Positions 42,464-52,388 of a stretch of 64,000 bases of DNA are shown in pieces (position 1 is the first letter of the stretch; the number at the start of each line of letters is the position of its first letter). The notes beneath the pieces are model-generated. The model saw nothing but the letters and a program-made list of their open reading frames with translations, was not told where the DNA came from and made no database searches. The stretch is from the NCBI RefSeq assembly GCF_000350225.1, contig NW_005178997.1, forward strand, positions 93,967-157,966, read 5' to 3'. Made by a program: the position numbers and the translations under genes. The DNA comes from Chondrus crispus (Eukaryota > Rhodophyta > Florideophyceae > Gigartinales > Gigartinaceae).

Positions 42464-42842
42464 ACGACTTTTTGTGAATTGGAGGTTTGTATAGACGACT
42501 TTATGCATTGAGGTCGCCCGCCAGTGCTGGTTGCCTACATCTTTTCGAGGCAAGCTAGTGTGACATAAAATTATCGGAAATTTCAAAAAATGCACCAAGA
42601 TCCAGAGCATTGTCGACTCAATTCAAAACCCACGTCACTGCTCTTTCACTCCCTTGCTCTAGCCCTGTGCGCCTAAAGTTACGATATTTTAGGCACTTTA
42701 CGTTTGTGCGGTTTTTTGGTTGACATGCTTCGAGACGTAACGTTATGTCGATAAGGCACGCTCGAAACGTGGCTTCATATCGACACTCGGAGATTTTCCG
42801 CCAAGTAGTACAGTAGACTGATCGTAGATGTGCCACGTACTG
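42464..42842. other. No gene seen
   Basis: Intergenic sequence between the membrane-protein gene and a MITE; nothing recognised. Confidence 0.5.
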
Positions 42843-43313
42843 TCTACTGTCTAGACGACAAGCAATTTGACCTCATATGAGGCCAGCTTTTTTTTTGCAA
42901 AAATATATAAATTAAATCGAAACTTTAAAACATTCAGTTTGGACACCATTTTTTTAACGTATACGCGCTCGGCAATAACATCTTGCAAAACATTGGGATG
43001 GCGGTTGTCAATGCACAGAGAGACTAAGAATCTAATGAACTATCAATGATGAGTTGACTTTTTAAACAGGCGTTTTGGTTTCGAAGATATCAACATCAAA
43101 CGTTTTGAGGTTGGTCAAAAAAGGCTCCTTTTTGGGCATTTTAAAAATGGCTGGAGAAGACATGCAGATCTCACCAAACTCCACCCTTCCACAACGCAGA
43201 AGTCAACTGCCATGTCGAGAGTATCTTTTTCCATCTTGTTGAGCTAGCACAAGTCCAGAAAAATAAGTTGAAAAGTGACCTCATATGAGGTCATTTGTCA
43301 CCTAGACACTACC
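42843..43313 (-). mobile_element. MITE related to the piggyBac element, copy 2
   Basis: About 471 bp, inverted relative to the copy at 23269-23758 and clearly homologous end to end. The right end reversed reads TAGTGTCTAGGTGACAAA; the left end has CTGTCTAGACGACAAG. The palindrome CCTCATATGAGG lies inside each end. There is no ORF and no clear target duplication. Confidence 0.8.
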
Positions 43314-43698
43314 GCCGGTGTTTTCGACCGAACTTGGTCTACTGCATTTCATCGATACCTGAAAACATTCATCGCGGCGGCGATAAAACTTGCAGAGTGC
43401 CTACCACCCTGTTCGTGACATATCCCTACTATTACCATTGCACACTTAAGTGCGCAATAGGTATTTTCACGATTTTTGGCAAATGCCCCAATGCTCACTT
43501 AAGTGCGCAATGGAGGCTAGAATAGGGGGATATTTGACTTCAGATTGCCTTCAAATTGTATCGATGTGTGTCTTTTGAACTAAATGATTAATATATACCG
43601 TCCAATATGATCACACCGCAACTTCAACATTTAAAATTGGCCAACTGGTTGCCTGTCAACTGCTAGCGGCGAGAGTATCGATCCGTTGCCTCGGAAAC

Positions 43699-44088
43699 AT
43701 GGCAACAGTCAGTGAGGACGTACAAATGCATCCTTCGGATCACACTGGAGACTCACCAGAACCGGTGGTTCGAGGAGGGTTGCAAGGGAACGTTCGAGGT
43801 CGCGGCAGGGGTTGCGGCAGGGGTCAAGGTTGTGGTACTGCAACGAACGAGATTTCTCCATCAATTCCCGGATCCGGAACATTTGAGGAGCAAAACACAG
43901 AAATAACCGTTCATCACCGCACGAGACAGAAAAGGAGACGTTTAAATGAAGAGGAAAATGAAAGGGGCGGCTATGGGATCGCCCTCGAAGGCGGCAGGAG
44001 ACAGAAGCGCCATTCGAGCAAATTAGTCTCATACGGCAGAAGGCTAGTACTACACAGGTACTTACAAGAGCTCCGTCGCGGAGAATAG
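43699..44088 (+). CDS. Hypothetical Arg/Gly-rich basic protein
   Basis: A 129-residue frame from ATG 43699. An acidic start leads into GNVRGRGRGCGRGQGC (about 30-46), a Ser/Pro stretch, then a strongly basic part (RTRQKRRRLNEEENERGG, GGRRQKRH). RG repeats suggest nucleic-acid binding. It lies within the TIR element, so it may be a transposon accessory protein. No known domain. Confidence 0.35.
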   Translation: MATVSEDVQMHPSDHTGDSPEPVVRGGLQGNVRGRGRGCGRGQGCGTATNEISPSIPGSGTFEEQNTEITVHHRTRQKRRRLNEEENERGGYGIALEGGRRQKRHSSKLVSYGRRLVLHRYLQELRRGE

Positions 44089-44120
44089 ACGGTCAAGCAC
44101 CGCAATAAGAGTGCACAAAA

Positions 44121-44441
44121 CTAGCTGTAGACGCTCTTTGGGGCGGGCCCAGGAGGAAGTCCGCATACGCAACGCTCTGGCGTGTAGCTAGCCGGGCGCG
44201 GCGGGGTGGCAGCAACGATGTTAGGGTGTCTATCCTCCTCGGTTTCCGCCTCGTGCGCGCTGTCGCGGCCGGTGGACAGCTTGAGCAGCTCGAGGTCGAT
44301 GCCGAAGTTCGCGAGCCACTCGTCGTTGCGGTCCTTTGAAGGGGGTTTGGAATTCCTGTCTTCGTCAAAGTAGTCGTTGCGAACAGCATTGCGCGGGCGG
44401 TGAGCGGGGAGACGCTCCGGCGTGCAAAGGAGAATGAGAGG
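44121..44441 (-). CDS. Partial unrecognised coding segment
   Basis: An open frame of about 107 codons ends at TAG 44121-44123. Its C-terminal 85 residues look protein-like: DYFDEDRNSKPPSKDRNDEW, LANFGIDLELLKLS, then an acidic stretch and a Pro-rich tail. The 5' side is closed by TGA at 44442-44444 with no ATG at a sensible place, so it is either a last exon or a fragment of a captured gene in the TIR element. Confidence 0.3.
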   Translation of the reverse strand, partial: PLILLCTPERLPAHRPRNAVRNDYFDEDRNSKPPSKDRNDEWLANFGIDLELLKLSTGRDSAHEAETEEDRHPNIVAATPPRPASYTPERCVCGLPPGPAPKSVYS

Positions 44442-45158
44442 TCAGCAGCGCGGTTGTGGTGGAGGCTTTGTTGCGGAAGGCCGACGTAGTTGATGGATTG
44501 AGGCTAAGGAGACGGTTCACGAGTGAGGGCGGGAGCCTGGAGAGTGAAGGAAGGCATGGAGGTCGGCGAAACGGACGGCGAGTGGTTTTCGAGGAGTCCG
44601 ACGTTAAAGATGACGGGATGAACACGCAGAACGTCTTAGAGTGCCCTTTTGTTCGTTAATGGGACTCAAGACAAGCATAAACATGCGTGGACCTTCGTAA
44701 AATGGACCCTCATTGTAAATACTCATGTGCGCAATGGGGATTTTTTGGGGTCATCTGCTTTCCAAAATGACCCATTTTACGCTCCCCCTAGAGCATTAAT
44801 TATGGCTTCGTTCTTCAAGTGGTACTGTGCAGGGGTTTTGGCAGGGGGTTTCTCACATATTTTCCAACCTAGAAGGGCTATGGCTGCATTCCGAGCGATT
44901 TATAGCTGTTGAAAGTATTTGCGCACTAAAGTGCGCAATGGAAAAAATAGTAGGGATATCCAATTGTCTCTTTCATCTATCTATCGCCCAGATCTCCTTT
45001 AACTCGAGAACACTGTCCTCTGCTCGTGCTCGATGAACGCCGAGCCTCTGTTAAGGCCAGAATGAGCCAAAACCTTCCGCGAATTGTCCGTGGACACCAC
45101 GGAGCCAACACCGTGCAGTTCGCGTTCGAAGCAAATTTCTTAGAGTTCAGACCCCCTC

Positions 45159-48100
45159 ATGTCCCCTGAAAACAGCGGTATTTTACATAGTGCTACCAGA
45201 AGAAGTCTGTTTGAGGACGAGTCCAATGACGTCATCGAGCCGTCTCTTCCAACCATCCAACAAAACGTTTCAGAGGTCCCTGCTGCATACATTATCCGGA
45301 AACACAGCCAGACTCCTATGAAATTAATGAAACGGAAACGGCTTTATGTCCAGAGCAATTGTGCAGTCCTAAAGTTGCTCCTGTGGAGCAAGAGACTGCG
45401 TCGCCGCGAGATTCTCTCGTTCTCGCACAGGCCGTGCCATCCACCCCTGCTTTAATATTAAATAACGGTGATTCATTGGATGCTTCTGGCGCTCCATTCT
45501 GCCAGGAGAACCAAGACCTTTTGCAAGCATATTCTCCTACTGCCATGGACTCCTCCCCAGATGCTATCTCGAGCTCTGAACTTGAGCTACAAGTCCACGA
45601 TGATGAGCTGAGGCAGCTGCGTCCTCTTTCCGCCTTCGTCTCGTCATCTGCTACTGTACAGATCCCAGCGCAGGCAGTTTCTGAGGATATGCATTCTGGT
45701 CTTTTCTGCGATGCGGACGACGAGCGATGGGTCCCATTCGGGGCGGTAAACGGTGAAATGGATGCTACCTATGCTGAAACTGACGTCAACAACGAAGATA
45801 CTGCTGATCGTCAGGCACAGGACCAGGAAGGGGGCTTAGAGAATTGGAATTATGTGTCACCGTTTGCTGCCGTCGAAGTTTCACTGGATGATGTTGACGA
45901 TGTTTTGTACCGTCGATTCATAATCGAAGGGGAGGAAATGTTGCGGCGTGTAGAGGAAGACGTGATGACACGGCGCCTTGTAGAATTGCAAAGCTCCTCA
46001 CAACATGTTGAGACTGATAGTGTGGCGGAGGCATCGGTAATTAGTTCCGGGGCTTGGATGACGCGTTTGGAAGCTGTCAAAACGTTTCATCCGGACAGTT
46101 TGCTATAGAAACTTGCAGCAGTAGCCAACCAATCCCTTCGTCTACGACAAAAGCGCCCCACATGTACTCATGAATTGCTCGGGCTCATCATTTTACATGG
46201 GCTTTGTGCCAGTTATGATGAGTCCCCGCGGACCGTTGCAGTCCGGACGAAGCGGAACACGTTCTTCAGATGGGAATCTCGGCTCAACGCTACAAAGACG
46301 TCTGGTCTGCATTAAGTGGTACGAGGGCGCATCGTTCCGTTGTCGACAGTGAAGTACAGGATGGTGCCGGACTAACAATCGACCCACTGCCCTCATATTG
46401 GAGATTGAGCAAGAAGTCGCAGCCTGCAACCGTCGGTTGCTGTACGTTCCAGGAGCTACTGTTTTATCGCTTGATGACGACCATTTACGCATGTCATCAA
46501 GAGCTGTGACCACACTCACTAGCCTCCAACAACATAATAACCCCAAGAAAGGGCTAGGCCCGGTCGGCAACGCTTTATGCTCAGCACTGCACCCAGTCTT
46601 CTTTGCGTGCCATTTCACGAGGGTTGGCGAGCGTCTTCTAGATATTTGGCAGCGACTCATACAGCTACTCCAAGGAGCTGCGACAGCCGGTTCCCTGCTA
46701 CCTATGACTGACGCTATTGTAGCGGCAGACAGAGGTTACAATTCCAGTGAAGTGTTGACGTTCTTGTCCCGTGTGCTGGGTATCAGTCTTATCGGCACTC
46801 ATAAGAGAGACCTTTTCTACCCCTTTGTTCTCGGAGACGGGGCAATTAGGGCCCGACACAAAAGGGATGGTTGTATCGGAACGTGGTTGTCGTGCGGTTT
46901 ACAATGCACGTCTGAAAGAGGGTGTCAGGAGCAGTCATGGACGGCAGGTGGAAGCCGTGCTTTACAGAGAGAGTTGTTCTGGAAGAATAGCCTCGATGAT
47001 AGTGAACAACCCTAGGTTATTCAGATCTAGAGGATTTACAGTTGTACCACATGATCGCTTTCGCGGTAGCGTGGATAAGTTAGAGGATATCGTAGAGAGA
47101 CAAACGATTTACGACCGATTGAAAGGTAAGAGATGGGCCATGGAATCTCATCGTGCAAGCAGCTCACTGAACCGTGGGCGAATGTACGTGGAAAATGTGC
47201 TCAACCGGGCGGTCATGCTTACCTTTTACCCAAGCAAAGATCCGATATGGTTTCTACTCAGGGCGTTCAACTTCACTTCGCGTACAGCTCACAGTTTCCT
47301 AGAAGCCGTAGCATCTAATTACGAGAGTCATCTTGATGGTCTTGCCTGCCTGTTATCCGGGCATCGAGTTTCATTGGCTAGTACTCCACTCCCAGTGGAC
47401 ACAACGGCATGTTCACAGTATACAGGCCTGCGGTATGAAGCAGTTTTTGATGTGCTGGGCGTTGCAAAAAGGTGTGCGCCATCGAAGATGGACTCTGTAT
47501 CAGTACGTACCACTGTGCTTGGGATGTCCAGGTCTCGAATTGCGTCTGAGAGAGGAGCTATCCTCATGATTCTACTAGAAAAACTGGACCGGGTCCCAGA
47601 AACTGATGGTAGGCTGCTAAAGCGACATTTGGTTGTAGCATTGTTGAAGGCTCAAGAAGATTTGCGAGAAGGCATACTTGTCGTGCCTGATGAAACACCG
47701 CAGGACACGGCCCAGGAGGAGAGCAATTTCGAAAAATCTCAGAAGCTCGTACGGACGCTTCAAGAAGCGTCGTTGAACGCCTGCGTAATGCGCCCTCTCG
47801 TCACGACAGCCGGCATGAAAGAAGGTACAATGAATGAGGTGTATGTACTGCAGCCCCTTCCGTCACACTTCGAATCTACGGACGTTGTTTATGCAAAGAA
47901 CATGCGTGAGAACTCCTCTCTACAAGAACTTGACCATGTTCGCCATAACAACCGCACGCTGAGGATAGATTACATCCCATGCACTGGCCTGGTTTGCAGT
48001 ACTAGCAGCGCAATGCTGGCAGATAGTACAGATGCTCTTTGTGCCGTACGTCTTAACGAAGATGAAGAAGACTTGTACTGTGCAGCGGTAGAAGTACAAA

Positions 48101-49203
48101 CTATGACTGCCATGAGAACAATAGAAGAAGCAAAATGTATAGCAGTCAAATACGCTGCACTCTCTATCATAACGGACATCGGATCAGATGCGAACAGCCT
48201 TGCTCTATTCAAAGAGCTTGTACCAAGCTTGGCGTACAAGGCACAATGTTTCCACCATGCCTCTGTACTAGGGGTGCGGCACGTCATTTACGTGGTTGCC
48301 AAGGGAGGCCGAGCGGCAACTGGGAGGCATAATTTATGCATGTGTGTTGGGGTTTAAGGACTCACTTAGGCACCACTACACGTGGTGTTTAGACTCAATC
48401 CACTCATCCGCTTTTCTATGGGTTGGTCTATCTGCGGAGGAGATTCCCCGAGAGTACGATGACATGCTTAAAACATCTCATGCCTCGGACCTCTGCAGCT
48501 CCGCCTCATACTATTCTCTAAGTCTAGGTATTCTGAAACTGATTGAGAAACAGCGGCTTCCCCTTCCTCCAGCACGCATGATAAGATTGACACCTGCGGT
48601 TTATTGGAATTATGTGAAAGGGGGGGTGGATGTGGTTTCTCGAAACTTAAAACATTGGCGAGGACTAACACGTCAGAGAATCCAGTTGTAAGCATCGTAG
48701 CTCGGCTTTTAACAATGCAGGTGAACAATGGTGTCGTCATCTACCGGCTTTCTATTGCAAAACAGAAAGGGTACATGTCAAAAGACGAAAACATTGCGGT
48801 CACGAAAGGGTATACAAACCTCCGACATTGTATATCGGAATGTGATACATTTGGCCGCTTTGCTCGGAATTTAGCAAAAGAATGGATGAAGTTAGTTGGA
48901 AGTTCTTCACATTCGTTTGGATCTGAAAGGAATGGAACTGGGACTTCTATAAAACCGAAGTTTGCAAGAAATGCAGCGGAGAGATTCAATATCGGCAGTG
49001 CAAAGGAACTACGTCTAAATGATGACATGGGACATGAAGTTGTGACAGCCCAAAGAGCTTACTGTGTCCTTTGTACGTGGAACCTCACTAAAAAGGGTTC
49101 ATGGAAAAGCCAAAGCAGGAAAAATGAGTCTCACATGACTCAATGGTGTAGAACATGTTTAGAACCTATTTGCGAGAAGTTTTGGTCTAGTTGGAAACAT
49201 TGA
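45159..49203 (+). pseudogene. piggyBac-like transposase with inserted PD-(D/E)XK nuclease-like domain
   Basis: The protein is spread over frames joined by changes near 45315, 46262, 46392, 46855, 48315 and 48650, with TAG at 46106-46108. Order: Ser/Glu-rich N terminus (45159-46100); HELLGLIILHGLCASYDESP; first Asp in VLSLDDDHLRMSS (about 46474); second Asp in AADRGYNSSE (about 46729) with THKRDLFYPF; about 630 codons later the third Asp in NYVKGGVDVVSRN (48629-48631); and a C-terminal Cys-rich finger (CVLC, CRTCLEPIC). Inside the long D2-D3 interval, near 48000-48300, STDALCAV and AAVEVQTMTAM with AKCIAVKYAA and CFHHASVLGVRHVIYVVA resemble a YqaJ-type nuclease, with Gln where E-x-K has Lys. 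Confidence 0.7.
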
Positions 49204-49403
49204 AGCGCAGAAAGCCAACTGATGAAGAAATGCAGTCGTTTGAAGCAGGGTTTAGTAGAAGTACTAGAGAAAGAGTGACATAAACGTAATTTTGAACTGT
49301 ATGTGGGCGGAGGGAGAGCAGCGGGGAAGGCTGTGCGCGAAGGTCGGGGAGGCATTCAGTGAGATGCCCGGAGCGGTGAACGTTGACGGACGGAGGGGCG
49401 CTG
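49204..49403. other. No gene seen
   Basis: Downstream flank of the transposase; its TIR could not be defined. Confidence 0.4.
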
Positions 49404-49491
49404 CACGTTGTGGCGGCGATTCGAAGAAACTGTTACATGCCTGCTGTCACGTTGTGGCGGCGATTAGAAGAAACTATTGCATGCCTGCTGT
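49404..49491. repeat. 44-bp tandem duplication
   Basis: CACGTTGTGGCGGCGATT(C/A)G and the following bases to CTGCTGT occur at 49404-49447 and again at 49448-49491 with three differences. Confidence 0.85.
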
Positions 49492-49815
49492 CGGTGAGAC
49501 CGGGTTTTCCCCTGTCGTAAGGGAAGAATTTTTATCGCATGCGATATACTACACTAATCACTGTATTTAATTTGGATTTCTATATACTCTGGATTTGAAA
49601 ATAAACTGGTCCAGATTAATTGCGGTTTTGTATCTCGGCGCTCTTCTTATCATATCGCTTGGCGCCGGCGCGGGGCATTTCTCCAAAAATACAAAAAACG
49701 ATGTGCGGATCTGCCATTAACCACAGTCTCGTCAGCGTATCGCAAAGAGTTCAGGCACGAGATTCTGACATTTCACATCCCCGTCCACCATTGCTCTAGC
49801 TATTATCAGCCCAAA

Positions 49816-51458
49816 ATGCCGACCACTGGACCCATTGAAAGAGCGCTGGCCGCTGCAATACAGCAGAGGTCTGCAACTCGAGTCCCAAGTCTCCAGCGCG
49901 CACCGCTCTCTGAACCAGAGCTGCAACCTTCGACAACCCCAGATTTCCCTTCAATTGTGGTCAACAGCCGCAAACCGCATTCTGTTTCTACGATAGCACA
50001 GCGCCGCTCGGTACTTAAGTGGATGGTGGACGAGGTGGACAAACATGGAGAGAAGAAGCTCGCCCCTAAGGCCATTTGCAAATTTTCCCATCTATTTACG
50101 GGCTCTTACAAAGCCAATGATGCTAAAGCCGTCCACTGGTGGAAGAATAGAGAGAATTTAATGGAACTGTCAGAGTCGGGAAGGCGCCTTGGGAATTTAT
50201 CAGCCGTTACACACTACGGTCTCAAAAGGGTAAACTTTAAAGCAATGTCTGGGAGAGGACGCAAAAAAGCCGCGTGGGTCGTACCTTTATACTCTGCACT
50301 CCGGGCAGAATTTGATCGATTGCAAGCGCTGAATGTTAAACTAAGCCCTTCTTTCCTGGCTTATGCGGCAAAATATTTGATACACAATGCAGACAGTGAC
50401 TCCTTGTTTGCATCTTCAAATTTAATTGACGGTAAACCCGTTGTCGACAAGATAACGATTCGTTGGGTGCAGACATTTATGGATGTGCAAGGACTTGTGA
50501 TTCGTCGTCACGCGGGCAGTCTTGCCGTTAGCCCCGAAAAGCAACTTTTTATTGAAAAAACAGTTGCCTTCTACCTGGGGACCTTGAGGAGAGGTTTCGA
50601 GTCCGGCGATCTAAATGAAGGTCTAGTAGAGAATGCCGACGAGACGCACTTTGTATTTAACATGGACAATGGCAGGACAGTTGGCTTTCGTGGCGATGAG
50701 AAAGTTAAATATTCGGATGTCGTCTCTGGCGACGAGGGTATTACCATGATGGTTCACATCTCAGGTGGGGTGCAGGCAAGAATCGAGCCACCTATGCTGG
50801 TGTTTCAAAATCCAGACTCCTCGTACCCTATTAGAGGTGTTGAAGACAACGTACCTAGCGTCTGCTATCGGTCTGGAAGGAAGGGTGGATGGACAACAGA
50901 GTGTTTCAGGCGTGGCTGTCCGAACCGAGGGCGATTAAGAAGGATAATTTCGGCAGAAAGCGAATTTTATATGTGGACAACTGTTCCGGTCATAATGAGA
51001 CGAACGCAGTTTTAAAGCTCTTGCTCGAAATCAATACGGAGTTACGCTAGTTGCCTGCAAATGCGACTGACTTTGTGCAGCCTGCCGATTCGTTTGTTAT
51101 CTCTAAAATTAAGGATGCATGGAGAAAGCGGTGGGACGAATATAAGGTTGGTTTGATGTCAAGGGGCGAGTGGATGGGGAGCAAAGAGGGTGCGAGCGGA
51201 AAGCTCAAAAACCGCGGGAAGCGGTTTTTCTTGAAGTTGGCACCACATGCGGTTCGGGACGTCAATGCGCAGAGAGACAAGAATGGATTGTCGTACGCGC
51301 GTATGGCAATGATACGAACTGGAATGGCGATGAATGTCAACGGCGTCTGGGACGAGAAACAGCTGTTTTTCGAACCTACAGGCCATTATCGCAAAGCACC
51401 GCAATCACTTCAATGGTCAGCCAATCGAGTAGAGACAATAAACTACATTGGGCTGTAA
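49816..51458 (+). pseudogene. DDE_1 (pogo-like) transposase, broken
   Basis: Starts at ATG 49816. An N-terminal helix-turn-helix-like part (SVLKWMVDEVDKHGEKKLAP; ICKFSHLFTGS) and WVQTFMDVQGLVIRR precede the catalytic core: Asp in VENADETHFVFNMDNG, then the VPSVCYRSGRKGGW motif. A one-base frame change near 50910 is needed to reach the second Asp (LYVDNCSGHNETNAV, about 50970), then TAG at 51048-51050, then LPANATDFVQPADSFVISKI with the third Asp and a WDEYK helix. Except for the frame change and stop the protein is complete (about 545 residues). It cuts and pastes DNA between TIRs in intact copies. Confidence 0.82.
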
Positions 51459-51496
51459 TACTATCTCGCCTAATATTGAACTGAAAAATTAATCTG

Positions 51497-52161
51497 TGTA
51501 GCATAAACACCCCCAGCGGAGAGGGGTGTATGCACAGCTCGACGTAGACCCCGTCCGACGGGAAGACGGGGGTGAAGCGGGACACGAGCTAATGGCACCG
51601 AGCAGCGGGCCCCGGTAGCGTGGTAGAGCGGGAACGGGGAGGACGCCGGTACGCGCGAGCGATTGGACGCCTCGACGCCCCAACGCAGTACTGGGTAACG
51701 ATTCAGTACCGACGGGTGGAGGCGGAGCCGGCTCGTGGGCGTACCGCGCGCGTCCTCAACCCACGCTCGGTGCCGCTCTAAGGTAGTTAGCGAACGCTAC
51801 CTTAGAATAAGCGGGAAGTCGGCCCTTGACGGTCGGTGGGTGAAAAGTCCGTGCTTGTCCTCCTCCACCGCCGCCGGTCCGCTCCATATTTAATGTACAT
51901 AATAACCTATCATAATAGTACAGTACCGATGTACTGTAGCGACGTACTGTAGCGGTCGGTCGACACTGTAATACTGTTTGCCATCGGGGCTGACAGTACA
52001 CGTGTGTGCGCTCTTCGGTTCCGCGCGTACACGTGTACACGTGCGCCCCCTGTACTTGGGGGTACACGTGGTGGTACTGTAGAGCATGGAGCCCTACAGT
52101 AACTGATCCTATTCTGAGTTGATCTAATGTAAAATAAAGCCCCAGGGGGGGTTATACCACA
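51497..52161 (-). repeat. Solo LTR of the Ty3-B family
   Basis: 665 bp, TGTAGCATAA to TTATACCACA, flanked by the target duplication ATCTG (51492-51496, 52162-52166). It lies in the 3' untranslated part of the DDE_1 transposon. The most diverged of the four family members here; some hairpins have mismatches. Confidence 0.92.
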
Positions 52162-52388
52162 ATCTGGTCCTGCCTATTTATGAACAACCCCCTAAATAAT
52201 ATAGGTTCAAAAATACCCTGGACCAGATTATTTACGGTGAAGCCTTAAAAATATCAGGTTTGTTAATAATCTGGTCCAAATTAAATACAGTGATCAGGTG
52301 TACATGTGTTTACCTTAATACGTACCTTGTCGTATACCTTACATCTGTTTGTACAACACACAAACACGCACACACACACACTTACACC

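Larger units (their letters stand above)
43418..44967. mobile_element. 1.5-kb element with TIRs and AAGTGCGCAATGG subterminal repeats
   Basis: The left end ATATCCCTACTATTACCATT is matched inverted by AATAGTAGGGATAT at about 44952-44967. Just inside, palindromic blocks CACTTAAGTGCGCAAT (43440s and 43490s) and GCACTAAAGTGCGCAATGG (44920s) repeat, and the left end is itself duplicated inverted (43420-43535). Two short frames lie inside. The superfamily is not identified. Confidence 0.5.
49555..52298 (+). mobile_element. pogo/Tc1-type (DDE_1) DNA transposon with TIRs
   Basis: ATCACTGTATTTAATTTGGA at about 49557-49576 is matched inverted at about 52275-52294. Subterminal copies of CTGGTCCAGATTA or its complement lie at 49604, 52162, 52221 and 52266. 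It encloses a DDE_1 transposase gene and was later hit by a solo LTR (51497-52161). Without the LTR and one duplication it is about 2.07 kb. The target duplication is unclear. Confidence 0.75.
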
